Below are positions 44,860 to 53,132 of a DNA stretch of 53,132 nt, one piece after another; within the stretch, counting starts at the first letter, position 1, and each line of letters starts with the position of its first letter. The stretch is from contig NZ_JAHMIN010000015.1 of NCBI RefSeq assembly GCF_018986435.1, forward strand, positions 97,558 to 150,689, in the 5' to 3' direction. This DNA comes from Hahella sp. HN01 (lineage in GTDB: Bacteria; Pseudomonadota; Gammaproteobacteria; Pseudomonadales; Oleiphilaceae). Made by a program: the position numbers and the translations under genes. The notes beneath the pieces are model-generated. The model was given only the letters and a program-made list of their open reading frames with translations. It ran no database searches and was not told the origin of the DNA.

Positions 44860-45210
44860 TTAAAACTCGAGTCCGTTTTCCCGCGCAGCATCAGCTAACG
44901 CTTTTACACGACCATGGTACTTGAAGCCGGAACGGTCAAAAGCCACTTTGGTAATGCCTGCAGCCTTAGCTCTTTCCGCGATCATTGCGCCAACTTTACC
45001 TGCAGCTTCTACGTTGCCGGTAGTGCCTGCACGCAAATCTTTATCCAAAGTGGAAGCAGTAGCCAAAACCTTGCTTCCATCCGCGCTGATAATTTGCGCG
45101 TAGATATGACGCGGCGTCCGATTGATGCTCAATCTGTCGACACCGAGTTCACGAATTTTATAACGGGTTTTCTTAGCCCGACGTAACCGAGAAATCTTTT
45201 TGTCACTCAT
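44860..45210 (-). CDS. rplR: 50S ribosomal protein L18
   Basis: This 116-residue protein (E. coli 117) contains [32 protein letters not shown] and [27 protein letters not shown]18 binds 5S rRNA together with L5, whose gene is in the same operon. It is 9 bases after rplF. Confidence 0.98.
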   Translation of the reverse strand: MSDKKISRLRRAKKTRYKIRELGVDRLSINRTPRHIYAQIISADGSKVLATASTLDKDLRAGTTGNVEAAGKVGAMIAERAKAAGITKVAFDRSGFKYHGRVKALADAARENGLEF

Positions 45211-45219
45211 AGCCGCGCC

Positions 45220-45753
45220 CTACTTCTTCTTAGCTTCTTTAACTCGAACTTGCTCGCCGGAGTAGCGAACACCCTTTCCTTTATATGGTTCAGGCGGTCT
45301 GATACTACGGATTTCAGCAGCAACCTGCCCAACCTTTTGCTTATCGATACCACGAATCACAATTTCAGTTTGGGTGGGAGTCTCAGCTGTAATTCCCTCA
45401 GGAATTTCGAATACTACAGGGTGAGAAAAGCCAAGAGTCAGGTTGATCGCCTTGCCTTGAGCCTGCGCTCTGTAACCTACGCCAATCAGTTCCAACTTGC
45501 GCTCAAAACCTTGAGTAACGCCGAGAACCATGTTGTTGATCAACGCACGCGTGGTTCCAGCCAATGCACGTGCTTGGTTGGAGCCTTCTTTTGGACCAAA
45601 CGTCAATGCGCCATCTTCCTGTTTCACTTCAACAGAAGGATGAACAGACAAAGAAAGAGCGCCTTTGCCGCCCTTGATATTAACCAGCCGACCGTCGAAC
45701 TTAACCTCTACGCCAGCGGGAATCTGTACTGGATTTTTTGCTACCCTAGACAT
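45220..45753 (-). CDS. rplF: 50S ribosomal protein L6
   Basis: This 177-residue protein, the same length as in E. coli, starts [34 protein letters not shown]. It has the two L6 repeats and ends [26 protein letters not shown]6 sits near the factor-binding site. It lies 9 bases after rpsH. Confidence 0.98.
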   Translation of the reverse strand: MSRVAKNPVQIPAGVEVKFDGRLVNIKGGKGALSLSVHPSVEVKQEDGALTFGPKEGSNQARALAGTTRALINNMVLGVTQGFERKLELIGVGYRAQAQGKAINLTLGFSHPVVFEIPEGITAETPTQTEIVIRGIDKQKVGQVAAEIRSIRPPEPYKGKGVRYSGEQVRVKEAKKK

Positions 45754-45762
45754 GATTCACTC

Positions 45763-46155
45763 CTAGAAGACGGTACAAATAACTTCACCACCAACGCCGG
45801 CTTTACGAGCTGCTCTATCAGTCATAACGCCTTTGGAAGTGGATACGATCGCGATACCCAAGCCACCATTTACGGTAGGCAGGTCATTAGCGGCTTTGTA
45901 CTGGCGCAGACCTGGACGGCTCACTCGGCTAATATTCTCAATAACCGGAGTGCCTTGGTAATACTTCAGTGTGATCTCAAGAACAGGCTTCGCTTCTTCA
46001 CTAGCTTGAAAGTCAGTGATAAAACCTTCTTCTTTCAAGACGTTGGCCACAGCGACCTTCATCTTTGAGGAGGGCATACGCACAGTTTCTTTTTCCGCCA
46101 TCTGTGCGTTACGGATACGGGTAAACATATCCGCTAAGGTATCTTGCATACTCAT
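45763..46155 (-). CDS. rpsH: 30S ribosomal protein S8
   Basis: This 130-residue protein, the same length as in E. coli, starts [33 protein letters not shown] and ends with the signature [27 protein letters not shown] (here IVSTSKG...). In E. coli S8 also represses the spc operon by binding mRNA at rplE. A strong hairpin lies in the 75-bp gap upstream. Confidence 0.98.
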   Translation of the reverse strand: MSMQDTLADMFTRIRNAQMAEKETVRMPSSKMKVAVANVLKEEGFITDFQASEEAKPVLEITLKYYQGTPVIENISRVSRPGLRQYKAANDLPTVNGGLGIAIVSTSKGVMTDRAARKAGVGGEVICTVF

Positions 46156-46187
46156 TTAATAGCTCCAAACATTTTAGTTGTGCAGCG

Positions 46188-46209
46188 CTTTCGGCCTAAC
46201 GGCCGAAAG
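46188..46209 (-). promoter_or_regulatory. Strong mRNA hairpin between rpsN and rpsH
   Basis: A perfect 9-bp stem CTTTCGGCC/GGCCGAAAG with a 4-base loop fills the middle of the 75-bp gap, the widest gap inside the spc operon. There is no T-run. It may slow read-through, protect the mRNA or bind a ribosomal protein; none of these is shown. Confidence 0.6.
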
Positions 46210-46230
46210 ACGCTTACCAACGGTCGAGCG

Positions 46231-46536
46231 TTACCAGCTTGCCTTTTTCAAACCTGGCACATCACCGCGCATTGCGGCTTCGCGAAGTTTAATTCGGGAC
46301 AGACGGAACTTTCTCAATACCGCATGCGGACGGCCAGTTACTTGGCAGCGATTGCGCAGTCTAGAGGGACTAGCGTCTCTCGGCAGCTGCTGCAATTTCA
46401 TCTGCGCTTCCCAACGCTCTTCATCAGAGACGTTCGGATTTGCAATAATGGCCTTCAACGCAGCGCGCTTCTCAGCGTATTTCGCTACGGTTTTTTCACG
46501 CTTGAGCTCACGCTCGCGCATTCCAACTTTTGCCAT
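46231..46536 (-). CDS. rpsN: 30S ribosomal protein S14 (zinc-free form)
   Basis: This 101-residue protein, the same length as in E. coli, starts [27 protein letters not shown] and ends [18 protein letters not shown]. The zinc cysteines of the short S14 form are absent; the segment reads [24 protein letters not shown], so this is the long C- form. It lies between rplE and rpsH. Confidence 0.98.
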   Translation of the reverse strand: MAKVGMRERELKREKTVAKYAEKRAALKAIIANPNVSDEERWEAQMKLQQLPRDASPSRLRNRCQVTGRPHAVLRKFRLSRIKLREAAMRGDVPGLKKASW

Positions 46537-46547
46537 ATCAGTTCACC

Positions 46548-47087
46548 TTATTTTCTGAACGGGAAGCTGAACGCGCTAAGCAGCGCTCTGCCTTCGTCGT
46601 CAGTGTTTGCGGAGGTCGTGATGGTGATATCCATTCCGCGGACTTTATCGATTTTATCGTAATCGATCTCCGGGAAGATAATCTGCTCTTTCACGCCCAT
46701 AGAGTAGTTTCCACGCCCGTCGAATGACTTCTGGTTCAAACCACGGAAGTCACGTACACGAGGAATAGCTACATCAACCAGACGCTCAAAGAATTCCCAC
46801 ATACGATCGCCACGCAAAGTAACTTTGCAACCGATAGGAAAACCTTGACGAATTTTAAAGCCAGCTACGGATTTGCGAGCTTTAGTTACTACAACCTTTT
46901 GACCGGTAATAGCTTCCAAGTCAGCTGCCGCCGCTTCGATCTGCTTTTTATCGCCAAGAGCTTCGCCGACACCCATGTTAAGGGTAATCTTCTCAATACG
47001 AGGCACCTGCATAACGCTGCTGTAGGACATTTCCTTCATCAGCGCAGGAATAACCTCTTTCTGATATACCTCTTTATACTTTGGCAT
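46548..47087 (-). CDS. rplE: 50S ribosomal protein L5
   Basis: This 179-residue protein, the same length as in E. coli, starts [19 protein letters not shown] at ATG 47087, with AGGTGG 6 bases before it; a TTG two codons earlier is not needed. It contains [19 protein letters not shown] and [32 protein letters not shown] (here FPEIDYDK...). L5 binds 5S rRNA and contacts the P-site tRNA. Confidence 0.98.
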   Translation of the reverse strand: MPKYKEVYQKEVIPALMKEMSYSSVMQVPRIEKITLNMGVGEALGDKKQIEAAAADLEAITGQKVVVTKARKSVAGFKIRQGFPIGCKVTLRGDRMWEFFERLVDVAIPRVRDFRGLNQKSFDGRGNYSMGVKEQIIFPEIDYDKIDKVRGMDITITTSANTDDEGRALLSAFSFPFRK

Positions 47088-47104
47088 AATCAACCACCTA
47101 ACCT

Positions 47105-47422
47105 TTAGTTATCGACAAGTTCGTTTGTCGACTTGAAGATGCGCACTTTCTTACCGTCTTCAAGAATCTTAAAGCCAATACGATCAGGCTTATCGGTGGC
47201 TGAATTAAAGATCGCCACGTTTGAAGCTTGAATGGGCGCCTCTTTCTCGACGATGCCGCCAGCAGTACCCAGCATAGGGTTTGGCTTGGTATGACGCTTA
47301 ACCATATTGACGCCACTGACAACCAGCTTGCCGTCTTTCTGGACGCGATTTACTTTACCGCGCTTCCCTTTATCTCTACCTGCTATGACGACAACTTCGT
47401 CGCCTTTTCTGATCTTGTTCAT
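47105..47422 (-). CDS. rplX: 50S ribosomal protein L24
   Basis: This 105-residue protein (E. coli 104) starts [27 protein letters not shown], which is a KOW motif, and goes on with [37 protein letters not shown]24 is an early assembly protein at the exit tunnel. It lies 14 bp after rplN. Confidence 0.98.
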   Translation of the reverse strand: MNKIRKGDEVVVIAGRDKGKRGKVNRVQKDGKLVVSGVNMVKRHTKPNPMLGTAGGIVEKEAPIQASNVAIFNSATDKPDRIGFKILEDGKKVRIFKSTNELVDN

Positions 47423-47436
47423 ATCTGGTCTGACTC

Positions 47437-47805
47437 CTATAGCACTTCCGGGGCCAGCGAGATAATTTTCATAAATTTCTCGCCACGCAGTTCCCGTGTC
47501 ACCGGCCCGAAGATACGAGTACCGATGGGCTGTTCCTGGTTATTCAAAAGAACAGCGGCATTGCCATCAAAACGAATCAAGGAACCATCCTGTCTACGTA
47601 CGCCCTTACGGGTACGTACTACGACAGCTTTAAGAACCTGACCTTTCTTTACTTTCCCGCGGGGAATAGCTTCTTTAACAGAAACTTTAATCACGTCGCC
47701 GATACTTGCGTAACGACGGTGTGAACCACCCAGCACTTTAATACACATTACTCGACGGGCTCCGCTGTTGTCGGCCACGTCAAGCACGGTTTGCGTCTGA
47801 ATCAT
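47437..47805 (-). CDS. rplN: 50S ribosomal protein L14
   Basis: This 122-residue protein (E. coli 123) starts [33 protein letters not shown] and ends [18 protein letters not shown]14 contacts 16S rRNA across the subunit interface. It is the first gene of the classical spc operon. No separate promoter was distinct in the 30-bp gap to rpsQ, so spc may be read from the S10 promoter. Confidence 0.98.
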   Translation of the reverse strand: MIQTQTVLDVADNSGARRVMCIKVLGGSHRRYASIGDVIKVSVKEAIPRGKVKKGQVLKAVVVRTRKGVRRQDGSLIRFDGNAAVLLNNQEQPIGTRIFGPVTRELRGEKFMKIISLAPEVL

Positions 47806-47835
47806 CGGTTATCTCCACCTAACAGCTTTGCTTGA

Positions 47836-48102
47836 CTAGACTTTTTCGGCCCGCTCAACAATGTTCACAAGCTTCCACGACTTAGTCTTGGAAAGAGGAC
47901 GAGACTCTTGAACTTGAACGGTATCGCCAATGCGACATTCGTTGTTCTCGTCATGAGCATGAAGCTTGCTTGAGCGCTTAACATACTTGCCGTACAGGGG
48001 ATGTTTCACGCGACGCTCAACCAAGACCACAATGGACTTATCCATCTTGTCACTAACGACCTTACCGGTCTCAGTGCGCACGCTTTTCTCGTTCGCGGTC
48101 AT
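47836..48102 (-). CDS. rpsQ: 30S ribosomal protein S17
   Basis: This 88-residue protein (E. coli 84) contains [54 protein letters not shown] and ends [19 protein letters not shown]. The ATG at 48102 is used, with AGGTGAG just upstream; a GTG at 48111 is part of that ribosome-binding sequence. The gene is one base beyond the rpmC stop and closes the S10 group. Confidence 0.97.
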   Translation of the reverse strand: MTANEKSVRTETGKVVSDKMDKSIVVLVERRVKHPLYGKYVKRSSKLHAHDENNECRIGDTVQVQESRPLSKTKSWKLVNIVERAEKV

Positions 48103-48103
48103 A

Positions 48104-48295
48104 TCACTCACCTGCCTTCTGATTTAAGACTGTCTTGACACGAGCAATGTCGCGACGCACTTTACGCAGAAGATGGACTTGATTTAATTGGCCCGTCGCC
48201 TTGCGCATCCGCAAGTTGAATTGCTCTTTCAACAAAGAGATCAGTTCATTACTGAGCTCTTCCTGAGTTTTGTTTCTCAATTCTGCAGCTTTCAT
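48104..48295 (-). CDS. rpmC: 50S ribosomal protein L29
   Basis: This 63-residue protein, the same length as in E. coli, starts [37 protein letters not shown] and ends [12 protein letters not shown]. It is a two-helix protein at the exit tunnel near trigger factor. Its start directly follows the rplP stop. Confidence 0.97.
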   Translation of the reverse strand: MKAAELRNKTQEELSNELISLLKEQFNLRMRKATGQLNQVHLLRKVRRDIARVKTVLNQKAGE

Positions 48296-48709
48296 TTACA
48301 TCACCGTTCTTGTCACAAAAGTAGTTGCGACAGGAAGTTTAGCCGCTGCAAGCGCAAACGCCTCGCGGGCCAATTCCTCACTTACCCCTTCCATCTCGTA
48401 AAGCATACGGCCTGGCTCAATCTCCGCCACCCAGTACTCAACTGGACCTTTACCTTTACCCATACGGACTTCTAGAGGTTTCTTGGTAATCGGCTTATCC
48501 GGGAATATACGGATCCAGATCTTACCGCCACGCTTAATACGACGAGTCATAGTACGACGCGCTGCTTCGATTTGTCGGGCAGTTATGCGTCCACGTCCAG
48601 TCGCTTTTAAACCAAATTCACCAAAACTTACTTTGTTTCCGCGTTGCGCCAAGCCAGTGTTGCGGCCTTTGTGGACTTTGCGGAATTTCGTACGCTTAGG
48701 TTGCAACAT
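48296..48709 (-). CDS. rplP: 50S ribosomal protein L16
   Basis: This 137-residue protein (E. coli 136) starts [52 protein letters not shown] and contains [28 protein letters not shown]16 helps position the A-site tRNA. It lies 11 bp after rpsC. Confidence 0.98.
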   Translation of the reverse strand: MLQPKRTKFRKVHKGRNTGLAQRGNKVSFGEFGLKATGRGRITARQIEAARRTMTRRIKRGGKIWIRIFPDKPITKKPLEVRMGKGKGPVEYWVAEIEPGRMLYEMEGVSEELAREAFALAAAKLPVATTFVTRTVM

Positions 48710-48720
48710 TTCACTGCCCC

Positions 48721-49404
48721 CTACTTAGAACTTTTCTTTTTAGCTGCTTTCTTTTCAGCGCGAACCTGTTCAATACCACCCAGGATTTCGCCCTTAAAGA
48801 TCCAAACCTTCACACCAATCACACCATAAGTGGTATGCGCTTCGTGCGTAGCGTAGTCAATATCAGCACGAAGAGTGTGCAAAGGCACGCGACCTTCACG
48901 GTACCATTCAGTACGGGCAATTTCTGCACCGCCCAAACGGCCGCCAACTTGAATTTTGATACCTTTGGCGCCTTGACGCATCGCATTCTGAACCGCGCGC
49001 TTCATTGCACGACGAAACATAACGCGGCGCTCCAATTGGCCGGCAACGCCAGCAGCAACCAGTTTAGCGTCCAAATCAGGCTTACGAATCTCTTCTATGT
49101 TGATGTGCACAGGCACTTTCATCAACTCGCCAACTTCCTGGCGCAGTCTATCTACGTCTTCACCTTTTTTACCGATTACAATACCCGGACGGGCTGTATG
49201 AATAGTAATCTTGGCGTTTTGAGGTGGACGCTCGATGATGACCTTGCTCACGGAAGCTTTTTCAAGCTTCTTCATCAGAAACTCGCGAACCTTGATATCA
49301 GTCAGCAAATGATCTGAATAGTTCTTTTTGTCTGCGTACCAGACTGAATTGTGATCTTTAACGATCCCCAGTCGAATACCGACTGGATTAACCTTTTGAC
49401 CCAT
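48721..49404 (-). CDS. rpsC: 30S ribosomal protein S3
   Basis: This 227-residue protein (E. coli 233) starts [33 protein letters not shown] and has the KH segment [27 protein letters not shown]. The C-terminal domain contains [39 protein letters not shown]3 forms part of the mRNA entry helicase. It lies 10 bp after rplV. Confidence 0.98.
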   Translation of the reverse strand: MGQKVNPVGIRLGIVKDHNSVWYADKKNYSDHLLTDIKVREFLMKKLEKASVSKVIIERPPQNAKITIHTARPGIVIGKKGEDVDRLRQEVGELMKVPVHINIEEIRKPDLDAKLVAAGVAGQLERRVMFRRAMKRAVQNAMRQGAKGIKIQVGGRLGGAEIARTEWYREGRVPLHTLRADIDYATHEAHTTYGVIGVKVWIFKGEILGGIEQVRAEKKAAKKKSSK

Positions 49405-49414
49405 CTGCTATCTC

Positions 49415-49747
49415 CTACTCTTCGGCTACCTTGACGGTGATATGGCAAGTCCGCTTGAAAATGCGATCCGCCCGACCTTTCGCTCTAGGCTTAATCCGCT
49501 TCATTGTAGGACCTTCGTCTACGCAGATAGTGGCCACCTTCAGCTCATCAACATCCAGCCCTTCGTTATGCTCAGCATTGGCGATAGCTGACTCCAGCAC
49601 TTTCTTGATAATGCTAGAAGCCTTTTTGGGACTAAAGGTCAATATGTCCAACGCTTCTTCAACCCGCTTACCGCGCACCTGATCTGCAACTAAACGAGCT
49701 TTCTGAGCAGATAAGCGAGCACCAAATAATTTTGCCGCTACTTCCAT
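49415..49747 (-). CDS. rplV: 50S ribosomal protein L22
   Basis: This 110-residue protein, the same length as in E. coli, starts [36 protein letters not shown]. It has the tunnel-reaching loop [34 protein letters not shown]. Changes in this loop affect macrolide action. It lies 12 bp after rpsS. Confidence 0.98.
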   Translation of the reverse strand: MEVAAKLFGARLSAQKARLVADQVRGKRVEEALDILTFSPKKASSIIKKVLESAIANAEHNEGLDVDELKVATICVDEGPTMKRIKPRAKGRADRIFKRTCHITVKVAEE

Positions 49748-49759
49748 CTCTATACCCTC

Positions 49760-50035
49760 TTACCGTTTAGCTTTCTTGTCTGCAGCGTGTCCGCGATAAG
49801 TACGTGTGGCTGCAAATTCACCCAGTTTATGGCCGACCATGTCTTCAGTCACATAGACAGGAACATGTTGACGACCGTTATGAACTGCGATAGTTAAACC
49901 AACCATTTCCGGAAAAATGGTGGAACGACGTGACCAAGTTTTAATTGGCTTCTTGTCTTTGACTTCTACCGCTGTCTCCACTTTCTTGAGAAGGTGAAGA
50001 TCAATAAATGGACCTTTCTTTAAGGAACGTGGCAC
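49760..50035 (-). CDS. rpsS: 30S ribosomal protein S19
   Basis: This 91-residue protein (E. coli 92) starts [24 protein letters not shown] and contains [59 protein letters not shown]19 sits in the 30S head beside S13. It lies 11 bp after rplB. Confidence 0.98.
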   Translation of the reverse strand: MPRSLKKGPFIDLHLLKKVETAVEVKDKKPIKTWSRRSTIFPEMVGLTIAVHNGRQHVPVYVTEDMVGHKLGEFAATRTYRGHAADKKAKR

Positions 50036-50046
50036 GAGAGACCCCC

Positions 50047-50871
50047 TTACTTAGCTTTGCGACGACGCACAATCATTTTGTCTGTACGCTTGTTCTTACG
50101 AGTTTTGTAACCCTTCGTAGGAACACCCCAAGGAGTAACCGGGTGCTTACCGAAGTTACGCCCTTCACCACCACCATGCGGGTGGTCAACTGGGTTCATC
50201 GCAGTACCACGAACGGTAGGTCTTACCCCACGCCAGCGTTTAGCACCAGCTTTTCCGTATACACGCAGGTTGTTCTCGCTATTGGATACTTCGCCCAATG
50301 TAGCGCGACACTCCACAAGCACCTTACGCATCTCGCCGGAGCGCAAACGGATTGTTGCATATGCCCCTTCACGAGCAACGACCTGGGCCGAAGCGCCAGC
50401 GCTTCTAGCAATCTGGGCACCCTTGCCTGGCTTCATTTCGATACAATGAACGACAGAACCTACGGGAATGTTTCTCAGAGGCAAGCAGCTTCCCACGCGA
50501 ATCGGAGCTTCTTGTCCGGAAGCGATTGCGTCACCTACAGATACACCCTTAGGAGCAATAATGTAACGACGCTCTCCGTCGGCATATTTCAACAAAGCAA
50601 TATGCGCGGTACGGTTAGGGTCATATTCCAAGCGCTCAACAACAGCAGGAATGCCATCCTTGGTGCGCTTAAAATCGACAACACGATACAACTGCTTATG
50701 GCCGCCGCCCTGATGGCGCACAGTAATTCGACCTGCGTTGTTGCGTCCGCCGTTCTTACGTTTTTTCTCAGTCAACGACGCCAAAGGAGCGCCTTTATGC
50801 AGTGACGGATTTGTAACAGCCACTACATGTCTACGACCGGGAGATGTTGGTTTAGTTTTAACAACTGGCAT
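50047..50871 (-). CDS. rplB: 50S ribosomal protein L2
   Basis: This 274-residue protein (E. coli 273) starts [19 protein letters not shown] and has [32 protein letters not shown]. Near the end is the conserved [30 protein letters not shown], with the His needed for peptidyl-transferase function. It ends in the basic [19 protein letters not shown]. It lies 14 bp after rplW. Confidence 0.98.
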   Translation of the reverse strand: MPVVKTKPTSPGRRHVVAVTNPSLHKGAPLASLTEKKRKNGGRNNAGRITVRHQGGGHKQLYRVVDFKRTKDGIPAVVERLEYDPNRTAHIALLKYADGERRYIIAPKGVSVGDAIASGQEAPIRVGSCLPLRNIPVGSVVHCIEMKPGKGAQIARSAGASAQVVAREGAYATIRLRSGEMRKVLVECRATLGEVSNSENNLRVYGKAGAKRWRGVRPTVRGTAMNPVDHPHGGGEGRNFGKHPVTPWGVPTKGYKTRKNKRTDKMIVRRRKAK

Positions 50872-50885
50872 TATTCGCTCCCCCC

Positions 50886-51182
50886 TTACTCGACATCTAC
50901 AAAATCGATAGATTGACCGGAGGCAAGACGAACATATGCCTTACGAATATCATTGCGCTTACCCATACCGCGTGCGGTACGCTTGGTTTTACCCTTGATA
51001 TTCACAACCTGCACCGACTCAACCTTAACATCAAACAAAGCTTCAACCGCTTTTTTAATCTCGGGCTTTTTGGCATCGGCCGCCACACGGAAGACCACTT
51101 GATTGTTGATTTCCGCTAACAATGTGGCCTTTTCCGAAATATGGGGCCCAAGCAAAACCTTATAGAGCCTTTCTTGGTTCAT
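50886..51182 (-). CDS. rplW: 50S ribosomal protein L23
   Basis: This 98-residue protein (E. coli 100) starts [24 protein letters not shown] and contains [45 protein letters not shown]23 at the tunnel exit is the docking site for trigger factor and SRP. Its ATG overlaps the rplD stop (ATGA). Confidence 0.98.
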   Translation of the reverse strand: MNQERLYKVLLGPHISEKATLLAEINNQVVFRVAADAKKPEIKKAVEALFDVKVESVQVVNIKGKTKRTARGMGKRNDIRKAYVRLASGQSIDFVDVE

Positions 51183-51787
51183 CCCAACATCTCCTCAATT
51201 TTCTTAAGCGCAGAGACAGTAACTAGCACCTTGTCATGCGCGATAAGGCTGACAGGGTTAATAGCAACAGCGTCACACACATCGACATGCGGAATGTTAC
51301 GGGAAGCCAAATACAGGTTTTGATCAACCGCATCCGCTACTATTAATACATTCTCAAGCCCAAGGTCCTTCAGCTTCGCATTGAACTGCTTGGTCTTTGG
51401 AGCTTCTACAGCCATTTCCTCAACAACAACCAGGCGCTCCTGTCTAACAAGTTCAGACAGAATTGACTGCATTGCTGCGCGGTACATCTTTTTGTTCACT
51501 TTCTGAGAGTGATCCAACGGCGTAGCAGCGAATGTTTTACCGCCGCCTCTCCAGATAGGGCTGCGAATAGTACCCGCACGAGCACGGCCACTACCCTTTT
51601 GACGCCATGGTTTCTTTCCACCGCCGCTCACTTGGGAGCGTGTCTTCTGGGCTTTTGAACCCTGACGACCACCAGCCAAATAAGCAGTAACTACTTGGTG
51701 AACCAGAGCTTCGTTAAAATCTCTTGCAAAGGCCACGTCAGATACTGAAACAGTACCCTTACCCGCACCATTAATCGTTAACTCCAT
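51179..51787 (-). CDS. rplD: 50S ribosomal protein L4
   Basis: This 202-residue protein (E. coli 201) contains [60 protein letters not shown], the extended loop that lines the exit tunnel. The C-terminal part has [29 protein letters not shown]. In E. coli L4 also represses the S10 operon through its long leader; the leader here is short (see the promoter entry). Confidence 0.98.
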   Translation of the reverse strand: MELTINGAGKGTVSVSDVAFARDFNEALVHQVVTAYLAGGRQGSKAQKTRSQVSGGGKKPWRQKGSGRARAGTIRSPIWRGGGKTFAATPLDHSQKVNKKMYRAAMQSILSELVRQERLVVVEEMAVEAPKTKQFNAKLKDLGLENVLIVADAVDQNLYLASRNIPHVDVCDAVAINPVSLIAHDKVLVTVSALKKIEEMLG

Positions 51788-51799
51788 CTCTCACCCCTC

Positions 51800-52438
51800 T
51801 TATGCTTTAACCGCGGGCTTGATAACCACGTCTGCGCCGGTCGCTCCAGGAACTGCGCCCTTAATCAGAAGCAAACCTTTCTCTTCGTCGACTCTTACAA
51901 TTTTAAGAGTCTGCACAGTGACGTTTTTATTGCCCATCTGGCCAGCCATTTTTTTGCCTTTGAACACTCGTCCAGGAGACTGGTTCTGACCAATAGAGCC
52001 AGGAGCGCGATGAGAAAGAGAGTTACCGTGAGTGGCATCTTGAGTAGAGAAGTTCCAGCGCTTGATAACGCCAGCAAAACCTTTACCCTTTGAACGCCCA
52101 GACACATCAACTTTTTGTCCGGCTTCAAAGATAGTGACGGGAACTTCGTCGCCAACCTTGTACTCAGCAGAGTCAGTGGCGTCCAAAGTAAATTCACAAA
52201 CAACACGTCCAGCTTCAACGCCAGCTTTAGCAAAATGGCCCGCCATGGGCTTATTTACGCGCGACGCCTTCACTGAACCAGAAGCCACCTGAATTGCCCG
52301 ATAACCGTCAACCTCAAGACTTTTAACCTGAGCAATGACGTTTTTCTCGACCTGAATCACAGTGACCGGGACGGCTGCGCCGTCATCTTCAAACAAACGA
52401 GTCATGCCAGCCTTACGGCCGACCAAACCAATCGCCAT
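51800..52438 (-). CDS. rplC: 50S ribosomal protein L3
   Basis: This 212-residue protein (E. coli 209) starts [29 protein letters not shown] and contains [53 protein letters not shown]. The Gln in IGQNQ is the one methylated by PrmB in E. coli. L3 is an early 50S assembly protein. It lies 92 bp after rpsJ; no hairpin terminator was seen in that gap. Confidence 0.98.
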   Translation of the reverse strand: MAIGLVGRKAGMTRLFEDDGAAVPVTVIQVEKNVIAQVKSLEVDGYRAIQVASGSVKASRVNKPMAGHFAKAGVEAGRVVCEFTLDATDSAEYKVGDEVPVTIFEAGQKVDVSGRSKGKGFAGVIKRWNFSTQDATHGNSLSHRAPGSIGQNQSPGRVFKGKKMAGQMGNKNVTVQTLKIVRVDEEKGLLLIKGAVPGATGADVVIKPAVKA

Positions 52439-52530
52439 TTTTCACCTCTTAGTGCACGGGGCTTTCACCCTCTATGGCCACATACAAAAGTGTTACACCA
52501 ATGAAGCGACGCTATATGCGTCAACCTTGC

Positions 52531-52842
<312 letters not shown>

Positions 52843-52898
52843 TTATTTACTCCGAATCCAACGACGGAAGACAGCCATACCCTACAAAAAGGAGCCGC

Positions 52899-52927
52899 AT
52901 TTTAAGCAGCCGGCCATTTCCTGTCAA
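52899..52927 (-). promoter_or_regulatory. Strong sigma70 promoter of the S10 operon
   Basis: On the minus strand a perfect -35 box TTGACA (52927-52922), a 17-base spacer and TAAAAT (52904-52899) lie between the tuf terminator and rpsJ. Transcription should start near 52892, leaving a leader of only about 50 bases, much shorter than the E. coli S10 leader that mediates L4 control. Confidence 0.88.
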
Positions 52928-52950
52928 GAGCACTTTTTAAACAGCTCAAT

Positions 52951-52977
52951 AAAAAAGGGGGAGCGAGCTCCCCCTTT
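52951..52977 (-). terminator. Rho-independent terminator of tuf
   Basis: On the minus strand the stem AAAGGGGGAGC/GCTCCCCCTTT (11 bp) is followed by a run of T. It lies 20 bp after the tuf stop and just before the S10 promoter, so tuf and rpsJ are separate units. Confidence 0.9.
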
Positions 52978-52996
52978 ACCTTATGACTGGCTAGTC

Positions 52997-53132
52997 TTAC
53001 TCGAAAATTTTAGCAACAACGCCAGCGCCAACTGTACGGCCGCCTTCACGAATCGCGAAGCGCAAACCTTCTTCCATCGCGATTGGAGCGATCAGGCTGA
53101 CTTTCATTTTTACGTTGTCGCCAGGCATAACC
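52997..53132 (-). CDS. tuf: Elongation factor Tu (partial, C-terminal end)
   Basis: Only the last 44 codons are in the window. They read [21 protein letters not shown] and then [23 protein letters not shown] before TAA, the highly conserved end of domain 3 of EF-Tu. EF-Tu carries aminoacyl-tRNA to the ribosome as a GTP complex. The gene lies upstream of the S10 operon, as in the str operon (rpsL-rpsG-fusA-tuf) of gammaproteobacteria. Whether this is tufA or tufB cannot be told from this piece, but position suggests tufA. Confidence 0.97.
   Translation of the reverse strand, partial: VMPGDNVKMKVSLIAPIAMEEGLRFAIREGGRTVGAGVVAKIFE

Noticed and set aside
45250-46068. Plus-strand open frame of 272 codons across rplF and rpsH
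   Set aside because: Both ribosomal genes on the minus strand are certain, so this is an antisense coincidence.

Overview
The window looks like chromosome of a marine-type gammaproteobacterium, possibly a Hahella-like member of the Oceanospirillales. That placement is an inference from three things: a complete S10-spc-alpha ribosomal cluster in gammaproteobacterial order, MSHA-type pilus genes of the Vibrio/Shewanella kind, and a Pseudomonas-like YajR/ssb/uvrA neighbourhood. No rRNA, tRNA, CRISPR array or insertion sequence was recognised.

Region 1 (1-8960, all minus strand) is the machinery half of an MSHA (mannose-sensitive haemagglutinin type IV pilus) operon, read from right to left: mshI, a PilN-like gene, mshJ, mshK, mshL, mshM, mshN, mshE and mshG, the last cut by the window edge. 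The genes overlap or nearly touch. The pilin genes would lie outside the window on the left.

Region 2 (about 9300-30490) is the most interesting part: two divergent operons around an A/T-rich gap of about 870 bp. The minus arm runs cysC, hddA-like sugar kinase, DPM1-type GT2, AMP-forming acyl/aryl ligase, chorismate-lyase-like protein, acyl carrier protein, two serine-acetyltransferase-like proteins and a sulfotransferase, ending at a good terminator. The plus arm runs a GT4, a third serine-acetyltransferase-like protein, a DUF457 membrane hydrolase, a periplasmic adaptor, a TolC-like protein, a Wzx-like flippase, two membrane proteins of unknown role, a GT-C glycosyltransferase, a heptose-phosphate nucleotidyltransferase, gmhA and a sulfotransferase-like protein. 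Together they suggest a surface or secreted glycan that contains D-glycero-D-manno-heptose, is sulfated, and may be acylated with an aromatic acid (4-hydroxybenzoate) carried on the acyl carrier protein. I know of no described system with this gene set.

Region 3 (30493-36300) holds a glycosidase-like lipoprotein, a small lipoprotein, an unrecognised 121-residue protein, a D-Ala-D-Ala ligase, ssb and a YajR-type MFS transporter.

Region 4 (36308-53132) holds uvrA on the plus strand, a bidirectional terminator, and then on the minus strand the complete S10, spc and alpha operons from rpsJ to rplQ, with the 3' end of tuf at the right edge. Strong sigma70-type promoters are visible before rpsJ and before rpsM. 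The rpsM promoter is embedded in the hairpin that appears to end the spc operon.
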